The notes under the pieces were generated by a model. The model had not been told where the DNA came from. It did no database searches and saw only the letters and a list, made by a program, of their open reading frames with translations. From Rhodoferax sp. (GTDB lineage Bacteria; Pseudomonadota; Gammaproteobacteria; Burkholderiales; Burkholderiaceae_C): DNA of 8,939 nucleotides. The DNA lies in the NCBI GenBank assembly GCA_029946045.1, contig JAQSDS010000014.1, positions 1-8,939 of the forward strand, given 5' to 3'. A program made the position numbers and the translations under genes. Shown here piece by piece: positions 1 through 7,318 of this stretch. Every line of letters begins with the position of its first letter. The first letter of the stretch is position 1.

Positions 1-850
1 GGTTGAAGTCCTGGCTTTGCGCCGTGATGATTTGACCGGCTTGAACTGGCGTCACTTCGTTGGCCTGCTTGTCAGAAGGCAGCGTCAAAATGGAACCGGC
101 TTTGATGCGGTTGATGTTGCTCTCAATGAAGGCCGTGGGGTTACCGCGTTGCAAGGCCACCAACATTTGGTCCAATGACACATTGACCGATTTGTGGCGT
201 ATGGCGATTTTGCTGGCCGTGTCACCTGATCGCACAGTCACCTGTCTGGGCGTGCTTGCGGCCGCCGGCGCAGCAGATTTGGCATCAGCGGCAAGTGCGG
301 GCGGGCGGGCCGCAGCGGGGCTGGCTGGCGCTGCAGAACGCGGCGTTTGGACCACGCGAGGCACGACCGTGGCCAAAGGCGCAGCTGTGGGCGCAGAAAA
401 CGGAACCGAGAGCGGCCGCGCCACGGGCGCGGGACGCATGTCCGGGGGGTCAAACAGCATGGTGTAGTTGCGCACCACGCGACCGCTTTGCCAACCCGCG
501 TCCAGAATCAGATCAACAAATGGTTCCTGTACCAATCGATCACTGCTCAGCCGCAAGTAAGAACGTCCATCCGGACGCTTTTGCAACACCATCCTGAGAC
601 CAGTCAGCACCGCACTGTAGTCCAGCCCGGCAGACCGGAAATTTGCCGGTGAAGCAAGCTGGACTTTCAGCGAAGCAGCTTCTTCTGAACTGATCTCCTG
701 AATGTCGATTTCTGCATTCAAGGGCTCACCCAAAGCAGATTGAACGGTGATTCGCCCCAGCGACAGTGCCAGCGCATTGGTTCCGCTTAAAGCCAAAAGC
801 GCAGCAAGCGCCACTGCCTTGAGCTCCCATCGATAGGACTTAGCAATCAA
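1..850 (-). CDS. fimV: FimV-like peptidoglycan-binding (LysM) protein, N-terminal part, cut by window edge
   Basis: FimV-family proteins are inner-membrane/periplasmic scaffolds that bind peptidoglycan and help assemble type IV pili, type II secretion and polar signalling complexes. The frame is open from 850 to the window edge (283 codons). Residues 1-28 form a signal peptide: basic n-region (K4, R7, K11), hydrophobic core, and cleavage probably after NALA28. Residues 29-136 match the FimV N-terminal domain, beginning LSLGRITVQSALGEPLNAEI. Residues 137-203 are a Pro/Ala-rich low-complexity linker. Residues 204-256 look like the LysM region (VTVRSGDTASKIA, then RIKAGSILTLPS). The usual long acidic C-terminal half with its tetratricopeptide-like end would lie outside. 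The start is TTG at 850: a GGAG lies 6 nt upstream and an in-frame TAA at 854-856 rules out anything earlier. The asd-fimV neighbourhood is also known from Pseudomonas and other proteobacteria. The family call is firm; its role in pili here is inferred. Confidence 0.9.
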   Translation of the reverse strand, partial: MIAKSYRWELKAVALAALLALSGTNALALSLGRITVQSALGEPLNAEIDIQEISSEEAASLKVQLASPANFRSAGLDYSAVLTGLRMVLQKRPDGRSYLRLSSDRLVQEPFVDLILDAGWQSGRVVRNYTMLFDPPDMRPAPVARPLSVPFSAPTAAPLATVVPRVVQTPRSAAPASPAAARPPALAADAKSAAPAAASTPRQVTVRSGDTASKIAIRHKSVNVSLDQMLVALQRGNPTAFIESNINRIKAGSILTLPSDKQANEVTPVQAGQIITAQSQDFN

Positions 851-856
851 TTTTTA

Positions 857-860
857 CTCC
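857..860 (-). promoter_or_regulatory. Shine-Dalgarno GGAG that sets the TTG start of fimV
   Basis: On the minus strand GGAG is followed by a 6-nt spacer and TTG at 850-848. The in-frame TAA at 856-854 lies inside that spacer, so the start cannot be further upstream. The next in-frame start-like codon (GTG, codon 13) would delete the basic end of the signal peptide. Together these fix the rare TTG start. Confidence 0.75.
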
Positions 861-967
861 AGTTTTCAACCAGCAAAACACAGGGACGCAGCCAAGCATC
901 CATCGCCTGAATTGACCCATGCTGACACAAGATCAGCACGATTGAACCAAGCTGCTGTCAGCGGCCG

Positions 968-975
968 ATTCTATA
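968..975 (-). promoter_or_regulatory. possible -10 box of a fimV promoter
   Basis: The minus-strand sequence TATAGAAT lies about 118 nt upstream of the fimV TTG and contains TATAGA (5 of 6 matches to TATAAT). The hexamers at the expected -35 position (CAAAGA or AAGAGA) do not match TTGACA. It is a weak candidate only, listed because the size of the gap suggests that fimV may have its own promoter. Confidence 0.2.
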
Positions 976-1049
976 GGGTGAATTGATCGCTCTCTTTGCC
1001 ACCAGATGCAGCCATCAACCACCATCCGTCTGGCGCTGTCAAACAAGGC

Positions 1050-2186
1050 TCAAGCTTGCAGCAGGATGCGCAACATACGGCGCAACGGCTCGGCCGCACC
1101 CCACAACAACTGGTCACCAATGGTGAAGGCACCCACATACTCGGGCCCCATGGCCATCTTGCGGATGCGGCCCACGGGAATGGTCATGGTGCCGGTCACG
1201 GCCACGGGTGTCAGGTCCCTGATGGTGGCTTCGCGCGTATTTGGCACCACTTTCACCCAGGCGTTATCGGCCGCAATCATGGCTTCGATGTCGGCCACTG
1301 GCACGTCTTTTTTGAGCTTGAAGGTCAGAGCCTGGCTATGGCAGCGCATGGCACCCACACGCACGCAGAAGCCATCCACCGGTGTTTCCACGGAGCCGAA
1401 ATTCGCACCCTGGCCCAGAATTTTGTTGGTCTCGGCTTGACCTTTCCACTCTTCCTTGGACATGCCGTTGCCCAGATCTTTGTCAATCCAGGGAATGAGC
1501 GAGCCACCCAGTGGCACGCCAAAATTGGCGGTCTCAGCAGCAGTGAGGGCGCGTTGTTTAGCGATGACTTTCCGGTCGATTTCCAGAATCGCGCTCTTGG
1601 GGTCGTCCAGCATGGACCGCACTTCGGCATTGAGCGTACCGTACTGGGTCAGCAGCTCGCGCATGTGCTGGGCACCGCCGCCAGATGCGGCCTGGTAAGT
1701 CTGCGTGCTCATCCACTCGACCAGGCCCGCTTTGTAAAGCGCACCCACGCCCATCAGCATGCAGCTGACGGTGCAGTTGCCGCCGATCCAGTTCTTGCCA
1801 CCGCTGGCCAGGGCCTTTTGGATCACTGGCATGTTGACAGGATCCAGAATGATGACCGCATCCTTTTCCATGCGCAGCGTGGAGGCGGCATCGATCCAGT
1901 GGCCGGTCCAGCCCGCCGCACGCAGCTTGGGAAAGACTTCGGTGGTGTAGTCCCCGCCCTGGGCGCTGATCACGATGTCGCATCTTTTAAGCGCATCAAT
2001 ATCAAACGCGTCTTTCAGGGTGGTTTCGTTTTTGGCCCATGCCGGAGCGGCACCACCTGCGTTGGAGGTGGAAAAAAACATCGGCTCGATCAAGGCGAAA
2101 TCGCCCTCGGTTTGCATCCGGTCCATCAGCACCGAGCCCACCATGCCACGCCACCCCACCAAACCGACCAAGTTACCAACTTTCAT
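1050..2186 (-). CDS. asd: aspartate-semialdehyde dehydrogenase (E. coli type)
   Basis: Asd reduces aspartyl-4-phosphate to aspartate semialdehyde with NADPH, the branch point to lysine/diaminopimelate, threonine and methionine; it acts in the cytosol. From the ATG at 2186 the protein has 378 residues, slightly longer than E. coli Asd (367). The N-terminus carries the NADP-binding glycine motif [12 protein letters not shown] (residues 7-18), followed by FFSTSNAGG. The catalytic cysteine is in IGGNCTVS (C138), the partner glutamine in YQAASGGG (Q165), and the acid/base histidine in MRCHSQA (H283). All are intact. GTG at 2189 directly precedes the ATG. AAGGA at 2197-2193 sits 6 nt from the ATG but only 3 nt from the GTG, so the ATG is preferred. 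It lies 32 nt downstream of leuB and is probably co-transcribed with it; fimV follows after 199 nt. Identification is secure. Confidence 0.97.
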   Translation of the reverse strand: MKVGNLVGLVGWRGMVGSVLMDRMQTEGDFALIEPMFFSTSNAGGAAPAWAKNETTLKDAFDIDALKRCDIVISAQGGDYTTEVFPKLRAAGWTGHWIDAASTLRMEKDAVIILDPVNMPVIQKALASGGKNWIGGNCTVSCMLMGVGALYKAGLVEWMSTQTYQAASGGGAQHMRELLTQYGTLNAEVRSMLDDPKSAILEIDRKVIAKQRALTAAETANFGVPLGGSLIPWIDKDLGNGMSKEEWKGQAETNKILGQGANFGSVETPVDGFCVRVGAMRCHSQALTFKLKKDVPVADIEAMIAADNAWVKVVPNTREATIRDLTPVAVTGTMTIPVGRIRKMAMGPEYVGAFTIGDQLLWGAAEPLRRMLRILLQA

Positions 2187-2192
2187 CACGAA

Positions 2193-2197
2193 TCCTT
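2193..2197 (-). promoter_or_regulatory. Shine-Dalgarno AAGGA deciding the asd start
   Basis: Two adjacent start codons, GTG (2189-2187) and ATG (2186-2184), are in frame. The AAGGA leaves 6 nt to the ATG but only 3 nt to the GTG, which favours the ATG and a protein one residue shorter. Confidence 0.6.
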
Positions 2198-2218
2198 TTC
2201 AAATCAAATAAATATTTG

Positions 2219-3304
2219 TTACTTCAACGCCTTGACCACCGCGTCACCCATCTCGCGGGTGCTGACCCGGGTGCTGCCGGCACTGAAGATATCGGCGGTG
2301 CGCAGACCCTGGGACAGCACGCGCTTGACGGCAGCTTCAATACGGCCGGCCGCCTCGGGCTGGTTCAGGCTGAAACGCAGCATCATGGCAGCGCTCAAAA
2401 TAGTCGCCAACGGGTTGGCAATGCCTTTGCCGGCAATGTCGGGTGCGCTGCCGTGGCTGGGTTCAAACAATCCCTGTTTGTTGGCATTCATGGAAGCCGA
2501 CGGCAACATGCCGATCGAGCCCGTGAGCATGGACGCTTCATCACTCAGGATGTCGCCAAACATGTTGCCAGTGACCACCACGTCAAATTTCTTGGGCGCG
2601 CGCACCAGTTGCATGGCCGCGTTGTCGACATACATGTGGTCGAGCGCAATGTCGGGGTACTGTAGGCCGACCTCGGTGACGATGTCTTTCCAGAACTGGA
2701 AGGTTTCCAGCACATTGGCTTTATCGACGCTGGTGACACGACCCTCTGAACCCGCTGCCTTGCGCGTGCGCGCCGCCTGGAATGCCACATGGGCAATACG
2801 CTCCACTTCGGGGCGGCTGTAGCGCATGGTGTCAAAGGCTTCTTCGGCGCCAGGAAAATGTCCATCGACCGCGATGCGACGACCCCGGGGCTGACCAAAA
2901 TAGATGTCACCGGTCAGTTCGCGAATGATCAGGATGTCGAGACCCGAGATCAGCTCCGGCTTGAGGCTGGACGCATTCACCAGTTCCTCATAACAAATGG
3001 CGGGGCGGAAATTGGCAAACAGCCCAAGGTGTTTGCGCAGACCCAGAATGGCCTGCTCCGGACGCAAGGGGCGGTCGAGCGTGTCGAACTTCCAGTCACC
3101 GACCGCGCCAAACAAAATGGCATCAGCCTCTTTGGCCAACTTCAGGGTGGACTCAGGCAAGGGGTGGCCGTGGGCTTCATAGGCGGCACCGCCGACCAGG
3201 GCCGTTTCCATTTCAAAGCACACATCAAGGGCCCCAAGAACCTTGACGGCCTCGGCCACAATTTCGGTACCAATGCCGTCGCCGGGTAAAACTGCAATTT
3301 TCAT
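2219..3304 (-). CDS. leuB: 3-isopropylmalate dehydrogenase
   Basis: LeuB oxidatively decarboxylates 3-isopropylmalate with NAD+ to 2-oxoisocaproate, the third step of leucine synthesis, as a cytosolic Mg2+-dependent homodimer. The 361-residue length is normal (E. coli 363). Visible family signatures are the N-terminal [10 protein letters not shown], substrate-binding arginines R90, R100 and R128, the tyrosine in [10 protein letters not shown] (Y135), the lysine in DKANVLE (K195), and Mg-binding aspartates D227, D251 and D255 around [10 protein letters not shown] and [15 protein letters not shown]. The C-terminal [18 protein letters not shown] is the dinucleotide-binding stretch. The start fits the conserved [11 protein letters not shown]-terminus, yet the 25-nt gap after leuD has no purine-rich ribosome-binding site, so initiation may depend on the upstream gene. 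asd follows 32 nt later. No defects seen. Confidence 0.98.
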   Translation of the reverse strand: MKIAVLPGDGIGTEIVAEAVKVLGALDVCFEMETALVGGAAYEAHGHPLPESTLKLAKEADAILFGAVGDWKFDTLDRPLRPEQAILGLRKHLGLFANFRPAICYEELVNASSLKPELISGLDILIIRELTGDIYFGQPRGRRIAVDGHFPGAEEAFDTMRYSRPEVERIAHVAFQAARTRKAAGSEGRVTSVDKANVLETFQFWKDIVTEVGLQYPDIALDHMYVDNAAMQLVRAPKKFDVVVTGNMFGDILSDEASMLTGSIGMLPSASMNANKQGLFEPSHGSAPDIAGKGIANPLATILSAAMMLRFSLNQPEAAGRIEAAVKRVLSQGLRTADIFSAGSTRVSTREMGDAVVKALK

Positions 3305-3329
3305 GGTTGTGATGGATGATTTAAATTAC

Positions 3330-3980
3330 TTAGGCCAGCATGGTGTGCGCCAGCCAGGGCTTTTGTGCCAGACGTTCTGCCTCGAAGGCCTTGATCTTGT
3401 CGGTATGGCGCAGCGTCAGACCGATGTCGTCGAAGCCATTGAGCAAACAGTATTTGCGAAAGGCTTGAACCTCGAAAGGCATTTCTTCGCCATCGGGTTT
3501 AACCACGCGCTGGCGCTCCAGGTCAATCGTCAGGGCATAGCCGGGGAAGGCTGCCACGTCGTCAAACAATTGCGCCACCTGGGCTTCGGTCAGCACAATC
3601 GGCAACAAGCCATTCTTGAAACTGTTGTTGAAGAAGATGTCGGCGTAGCTGGGGGCAATGATGGCACGAAAACCAAACTGGTCCAAAGCCCAGGGGGCGT
3701 GCTCACGCGAGGAACCACAACCAAAATTTTTGCGCGCCAGCAAAATGGAAGCGCCCTGAAAACGTGGCTGATTCAGCACGAAGTCCGGGTTGGGCTGGCG
3801 GCTGGCGGGGTCCTGCCCGGGGTAGCCCGCATCCAGATAGCGCCACGCGTCGAACAGGTTTTGGCCAAAGCCGGTTTTGCGGATCGACTTGAGGAACTGC
3901 TTGGGAATGATGGCATCGGTATCCACATTTTCCCGGTCCATCGGCGCAACCAGGCCCTTGTGCAAGGTGAATTTTTGCAT
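3330..3980 (-). CDS. leuD: 3-isopropylmalate dehydratase small subunit
   Basis: LeuD is the small subunit that pairs with LeuC to isomerise 2-isopropylmalate to 3-isopropylmalate. The protein has 216 residues, close to the family norm (about 200-216). It shows the swivelling-domain hallmarks: [16 protein letters not shown] near residues 11-26, a central [15 protein letters not shown], and a following [19 protein letters not shown] ribosome-binding AAAGG (3991-3987) lies 6 nt before the ATG and overlaps the TAA of the small lipoprotein gene upstream, leaving only 9 nt between stop and start, which suggests translational coupling. leuB follows after 25 nt. Separation from leuC by a small gene rather than direct adjacency is the only odd point. 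Confidence 0.98.
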   Translation of the reverse strand: MQKFTLHKGLVAPMDRENVDTDAIIPKQFLKSIRKTGFGQNLFDAWRYLDAGYPGQDPASRQPNPDFVLNQPRFQGASILLARKNFGCGSSREHAPWALDQFGFRAIIAPSYADIFFNNSFKNGLLPIVLTEAQVAQLFDDVAAFPGYALTIDLERQRVVKPDGEEMPFEVQAFRKYCLLNGFDDIGLTLRHTDKIKAFEAERLAQKPWLAHTMLA

Positions 3981-3989
3981 GGTGTGCCT

Positions 3990-4121
3990 TTATTTCTTTT
4001 TGGCTGCGTCTTCGATCGTGGTGCCTGCTTTTTGCAGGTCCTGACCCACGCCCTTGACGGTATTGCAGCCGACCAGTGCCAGCAGCGTGGCAGCGATGAA
4101 CAAAGTACTCAATGATTTCAT
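3990..4121 (-). CDS. entericidin A/B-family small lipoprotein
   Basis: This 43-residue protein begins MKSLSTLFIA and has a hydrophobic stretch (residues 6-18) ending in a lipobox LVGC. C19 would be lipidated, leaving a mature peptide of about 25 residues that starts CNTVKGVGQD and ends in KKK. The layout and the CNT-KG-G-D pattern after the cysteine resemble E. coli EcnA/EcnB, small lipoproteins proposed to act as an antidote/toxin pair under stress; whether this one has such activity is unknown. The start chosen is ATG 4121, with AAGGA 7 nt upstream (4133-4129). The same frame is open further upstream, but that part overlaps the end of leuC and would spoil the signal peptide. It lies 22 nt after leuC and 9 nt before leuD, so it is in the leu operon. 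Only one entericidin-like gene is present, not a tandem pair. The family assignment rests on pattern and length. Confidence 0.85.
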   Translation of the reverse strand: MKSLSTLFIAATLLALVGCNTVKGVGQDLQKAGTTIEDAAKKK

Positions 4122-4143
4122 GACAGTGTCCTTGTAACTTGGC

Positions 4144-5592
4144 TTAAACGAACTTGCGCACATCGACAAAATGACCATGGATAGCAGCTGCAGCCGCCAT
4201 GGCCGGGCTGACCAGATGGGTACGGCCCCCGGCACCTTGCCGGCCTTCAAAGTTCCGGTTGCTGGTGGATGCGCAACGTTCGCCCGGCTCGAGCCGGTCG
4301 GCATTCATGGCGAGGCACATCGAGCAACCCGGTTCGCGCCACTCAAAACCGGCAGCACGGAAAATATCATGCAGACCTTCTCGCTCGGCCTGCGCCTTGA
4401 CCAGGCCGGAACCCGGCACCACCATGGCCAGTCGGATGTTGGGTGCCACTTTGCGACCCAAGGCCTTGACCACAGCCGCAGCCTCTCGCATGTCTTCGAT
4501 ACGGCTGTTGGTGCATGAGCCTATAAAAACCTTGTCGACGTACAGGTCGCTCAAAGCTTTGCCAGGCTCCAACCCCATGTAGGCCAGGGCGCGCTCAATG
4601 GCGCCGCGCTTGTTGGCATCTTTTTCACGGTCTGGATCAGGCACCCGGTCATCAATGCCCAGCACCATTTCGGGCGACGTGCCCCAGGTCACTTGTGGCA
4701 CCAACTGGGCAGCGTCGATTTCGACCACGGCATCAAAGTGCGCGTCGGCATCGGACTGCAAGGTCTTCCAGTACGCCACGGCCTGATCCCACTCGACGGC
4801 AGCGGAGGCCGCATTCGGCGCGTTGTAGCCAGGGGCCAAGGGACGCCCCTTGACATACTGAATGGTTTTTTCGTCTACGGCCACCAGGCCGGCGCGGGCA
4901 CCAGCCTCAATGGCCATGTTGCAGACGGTCATGCGCGCTTCCATACTCAAGGCACGAATGGCGGCACCACCAAATTCAATGGTGTAGCCAGTGCCACCCG
5001 CAGTGCCTATTCGGCCGATCACCGCGAGCACAATGTCCTTGCCGGTACAACCGTGCGGCAGCACGCCATTAACCCGGACCAGCATGTTTTTGGCTTTTTT
5101 GGCAAGCAGGGTCTGCGTGGCCATGACGTGTTCGACCTCGCTGGTGCCAATGCCGTGTGCCAGGGCACCGAAAGCGCCGTGGGTGGAGGTGTGCGAGTCA
5201 CCGCAAACAACCGTCATGCCGGGCAGGGTGGCGCCGTTTTCCGGGCCAATCACGTGGACGATGCCCTGACGCTGCGACATGAACGGAAAGTAGGCGGCGG
5301 CGCCGTATTCCTTGATGTTGGCGTCGAGCGTCATGACCTGCTCTTTGCTGGTGGGATCGGTGATGCCGTCATAACCCAGTTCCCAACCGGTCGTGGGTGT
5401 GTTGTGGTCGGCCGTGGCCACGATCGAGCTGATGCGCCAGACCGGCCGCTTGGACTGCCGCAGCCCTTCGAACGCCTGGGGACTGGTGACTTCGTGCACC
5501 AGATGGCGATCAATGTAAAGCAGCGCGGTACCGTCTTCTTCGGTGTGGACGACGTGTTCGTCCCAAAGTTTGTCGTAAAGAGTGCGTCCCAT
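4144..5592 (-). CDS. leuC: 3-isopropylmalate dehydratase large subunit
   Basis: LeuC is the [4Fe-4S] catalytic subunit of isopropylmalate isomerase, second step of leucine synthesis, working with LeuD in the cytosol. It has 482 residues, slightly longer than E. coli LeuC (466); a segment around residues 65-90 ([20 protein letters not shown]) accounts for at least part of the difference. Cluster-binding cysteines are in [13 protein letters not shown] (C360) and [11 protein letters not shown] (C423, C426). Aconitase-family motifs [27 protein letters not shown] and NRNFEGRQG are complete. The ATG at 5592 has an AGGA at 5602-5599, 6 nt away. It is the first gene after the gltA terminator and heads leuC-lipoprotein-leuD-leuB-asd. 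leuA, the first committed step, is not in the window. Identification is certain. Confidence 0.98.
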   Translation of the reverse strand: MGRTLYDKLWDEHVVHTEEDGTALLYIDRHLVHEVTSPQAFEGLRQSKRPVWRISSIVATADHNTPTTGWELGYDGITDPTSKEQVMTLDANIKEYGAAAYFPFMSQRQGIVHVIGPENGATLPGMTVVCGDSHTSTHGAFGALAHGIGTSEVEHVMATQTLLAKKAKNMLVRVNGVLPHGCTGKDIVLAVIGRIGTAGGTGYTIEFGGAAIRALSMEARMTVCNMAIEAGARAGLVAVDEKTIQYVKGRPLAPGYNAPNAASAAVEWDQAVAYWKTLQSDADAHFDAVVEIDAAQLVPQVTWGTSPEMVLGIDDRVPDPDREKDANKRGAIERALAYMGLEPGKALSDLYVDKVFIGSCTNSRIEDMREAAAVVKALGRKVAPNIRLAMVVPGSGLVKAQAEREGLHDIFRAAGFEWREPGCSMCLAMNADRLEPGERCASTSNRNFEGRQGAGGRTHLVSPAMAAAAAIHGHFVDVRKFV

Positions 5593-5615
5593 GGTGGTTC
5601 CTAGGTGAATCGCAG

Positions 5616-5621
5616 ATTTTA
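5616..5621 (-). promoter_or_regulatory. possible -10 box of a leuC promoter
   Basis: TAAAAT (5 of 6 matches to TATAAT) occurs on the minus strand in the 45-nt gap between the gltA terminator and leuC. A start about 7 nt downstream would give a 5' leader of roughly 17 nt with the AGGA in it. The expected -35 hexamer falls in the T-run of the terminator (TTTTTT-like) and does not match TTGACA, so support is weak. The leader is far too short for a leucine-codon attenuator. Confidence 0.25.
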
Positions 5622-5637
5622 AACGGCTGGGGCGTAT

Positions 5638-5674
5638 AAAAAAACCCGCCGCTGTTGCCAGTCGGCGGGTTTTT
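5638..5674 (-). terminator. intrinsic terminator after gltA
   Basis: CCCGCCG (5645-5651) pairs perfectly with CGGCGGG (5663-5669), and flanking A5640-5644/T5670-5674 extend the stem to 12 bp around an 11-nt loop. Within the loop CTG and CAG can pair further. On the minus strand the hairpin is followed by a run of seven T, so it should stop sdh-gltA transcripts; it begins 15 nt past the gltA stop codon. The A-run on the other arm means it could also act on the plus strand, where no gene ends nearby. Confidence 0.9.
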
Positions 5675-5689
5675 GAAGCGCGCTAGGGC

Positions 5690-7000
5690 TTAACGCTCAG
5701 CCACAGGCAAAACGTGACGCGTGACAGAACCTGTAAACAACTGACGCGGACGGCCAATTTTGTACTCTGGGTCGCTGATCATTTCGTTGAGCTGGGCGAT
5801 CCAGCCGACGGTGCGTGCCAGGGCAAAAACGCCAGTGAACAAATTGACCGGAATACCGATGGCACGCTGGACGATACCTGAGTAGAAGTCGACGTTCGGG
5901 TACAGCTTACGCGACACAAAATAATCGTCTTCGAGCGCGATCTTTTCAACTGCCTTGGCCAACTTGAACAAAGGATCATTCTCGAGACCCAACTCCAACA
6001 ACACCTCGTTGCAAGTTTGTTGCATCAGGGTGGCGCGTGGGTCATAGTTTTTGTAAACGCGGTGACCAAAACCCATCAGCTTGACGCCAGAGTTCTTGTC
6101 CTTGACTTGCTCCATGAACTCGCCCACCTTGGCAACACCACCCTGGCGCTGAATATCTTCCAGCATGTTCAGGCAGGCTTCATTGGCACCACCGTGAGCG
6201 GGGCCCCACAGGCAAGCCACACCAGCAGCAATCGCCGCGAACGGGTTGGTACCTGACGAGCCGCACAAGCGGACCGTGGAGGTCGAGGCATTTTGCTCGT
6301 GGTCGGCGTGCAAAATGAAGATGCGGTCCAGGGCGCGCTCCAGCACCGGGTTGACCACGTATTCTTCGCACGGCGTACCGAACATCATGCGCAGGAAGTT
6401 ACCCGCGTAGCTGAGGTCATTTTGCGGATACATGTAAGGCTGGCCGATGCCATACTTGTAAGCCATAGCCACCAGCGTGGGCATTTTGGCGATCAATCGA
6501 ATGGCCGCAATCTCACGGTGCTGCGGGTTGTTGATGTCGGTGCTGTCGTGGTAGAAGGCCGACAGACCGCCCACCAGTCCGGTCAGGACCGCCATGGGAT
6601 GCGCATCGCGGCGAAAACCACGCATGAAAAACTGCATCTGCTCATTGACCATGGTGTGGTTGATCACCAACTTGTGAAAGTCCTGGCGCTGTTGCACGTT
6701 GGGCAATTCACCCTTGAGCAACAAATGGCAGGTATCAAGGTAATCGCACTGTGTCGCCAACTGCTCAATGGGGTAGCCACGGTACAGCAGCTCGCCCTTG
6801 TCACCATCAATGTAGGTGATGGCCGACTGGCACGCAGCCGTTGACAAAAAACCTGGGTCATAGGTGAACATGCCCGTCTGGCCATAGAGCTTGCGGATAT
6901 CGACCACGTCCGGACCAACCGTCCCCTGGTAAACCGGCAAATCGATGCTGGGGCTGCCATTGCTAAACGACAGGGTGGCTTTATTTTCAGACAGTTTCAT
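5690..7000 (-). CDS. gltA: citrate synthase (type II, hexameric bacterial form)
   Basis: GltA condenses acetyl-CoA and oxaloacetate to citrate at the entry of the TCA cycle. The 436-residue length and the N-terminal domain before the catalytic core match the NADH-sensitive hexameric Gram-negative type. Catalytic residues are intact: H269 in [10 protein letters not shown]313 in GFGHRVYKN and D371 in PNVDFYSG; H234 in HADHEQNAS binds oxaloacetate. C211 in [11 protein letters not shown] corresponds to the reactive cysteine near the NADH site of the E. coli enzyme (C206), suggesting, but not proving, NADH control. The ATG at 7000 shares an ATGA with the sdhE stop. Its AAAGG ribosome-binding site (7010-7006) is inside the last sdhE codons, so translation is probably coupled. 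An intrinsic terminator follows. It is the last gene of the sdh operon here. Confidence 0.98.
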   Translation of the reverse strand: MKLSENKATLSFSNGSPSIDLPVYQGTVGPDVVDIRKLYGQTGMFTYDPGFLSTAACQSAITYIDGDKGELLYRGYPIEQLATQCDYLDTCHLLLKGELPNVQQRQDFHKLVINHTMVNEQMQFFMRGFRRDAHPMAVLTGLVGGLSAFYHDSTDINNPQHREIAAIRLIAKMPTLVAMAYKYGIGQPYMYPQNDLSYAGNFLRMMFGTPCEEYVVNPVLERALDRIFILHADHEQNASTSTVRLCGSSGTNPFAAIAAGVACLWGPAHGGANEACLNMLEDIQRQGGVAKVGEFMEQVKDKNSGVKLMGFGHRVYKNYDPRATLMQQTCNEVLLELGLENDPLFKLAKAVEKIALEDDYFVSRKLYPNVDFYSGIVQRAIGIPVNLFTGVFALARTVGWIAQLNEMISDPEYKIGRPRQLFTGSVTRHVLPVAER

Positions 7001-7308
7001 AGGGACCTTTCAGGTGGTTTTTTCAGCATAGTTAAAACTTCGCAGACTTCGTCTTGCACCAGATTCGCATCCACTTGAGCCAGCGTTTTGCGCCCAAGGT
7101 GCAAATCCAGCAGATCTGAATCGCTGAGGTCCATTAGAAGGTTTAGACCTTGCGTCTGCTTGACAGTGAGGGTGGACTCAAACCTATTGAAGAAACGCTC
7201 GATAAAAATATCGTTCTCGAGCAAGCCCCGGCGGCAGCGCCACTTGAGCTTGCTCAGCACGCGTTGATCGATCAGGGCGTCGCCTGTTTCCATGCCAGAG
7301 TTGTCCAT
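6997..7308 (-). CDS. sdhE: SdhE, FAD assembly factor for succinate dehydrogenase
   Basis: SdhE (SdhAF2/DUF339, formerly YgfY) is a small cytosolic protein that helps attach FAD covalently to SdhA. The protein has 103 residues, somewhat longer than E. coli SdhE (88), mainly at the N-terminus. It carries the diagnostic RGxxE motif as RRGLLE (R27, G28, E31) within [20 protein letters not shown], followed by the conserved helical region with acidic [11 protein letters not shown]. It sits 10 nt after sdhB and overlaps the gltA start by four bases (ATGA). No clear ribosome-binding site precedes either ATG (codon 1 at 7308 or codon 6), so initiation may rely on ribosomes finishing sdhB. I kept the upstream ATG because it fits the gap; codon 6 remains possible. 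Its location directly after sdhAB supports the function. Confidence 0.93.
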   Translation of the reverse strand: MDNSGMETGDALIDQRVLSKLKWRCRRGLLENDIFIERFFNRFESTLTVKQTQGLNLLMDLSDSDLLDLHLGRKTLAQVDANLVQDEVCEVLTMLKKPPERSL

Positions 7309-7318
7309 CAGTGCGGCA

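Larger units (their letters stand above)
851..1049. other. asd-fimV intergenic region with small inverted repeat and weak -10-like box
   Basis: This is the longest non-coding stretch in the window (199 nt). On the minus strand a TATAGAAT box (975-968) resembles a sigma-70 -10 element for fimV, but no TTGACA-like -35 is found at 16-18 nt spacing. TGCTGA (920-925) and TCAGCA (933-938) form a perfect 6-bp inverted repeat around a 7-nt loop. It is flanked by near-identical direct repeats ATTGACCCA (911-919) and ATTGAACCA (941-949). There is no T-tract next to the hairpin, so it is not a convincing terminator for asd. A palindrome CAAGCTTG overlaps the asd stop. I see no gene here. Confidence 0.4.

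Noticed and set aside
60..467. 135-codon plus-strand Ala/Gly-rich frame
   Set aside because: It is the reverse of the Pro/Ala-rich linker of fimV; low complexity explains the open frame.
996..2822. 608-codon plus-strand open frame opposite asd and leuB
   Set aside because: It lies in codon register with asd, so its stop codons would need TTA, CTA or TCA in asd, all rare here; a long open antisense frame is therefore expected. The product is His/Gly-rich with no recognisable domain, while asd and leuB carry full catalytic motifs.
3243..4115. 290-codon plus-strand open frame across leuB end, leuD and the lipoprotein gene
   Set aside because: It crosses several intact minus-strand genes and their intergenic gaps, and the translation shows no known family; treated as an antisense shadow.
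3990..4304. 104-codon version of the small lipoprotein frame
   Set aside because: The upstream 61 codons overlap the leuC 3' end out of frame and would place residues before the signal peptide; ATG 4121 with AAGGA and a lipobox at residue 19 is far better.
4693..5604. 303-codon plus-strand open frame opposite leuC
   Set aside because: Same explanation: it is in register with leuC codons and has no domain signature or ribosome-binding context; leuC is unambiguous.
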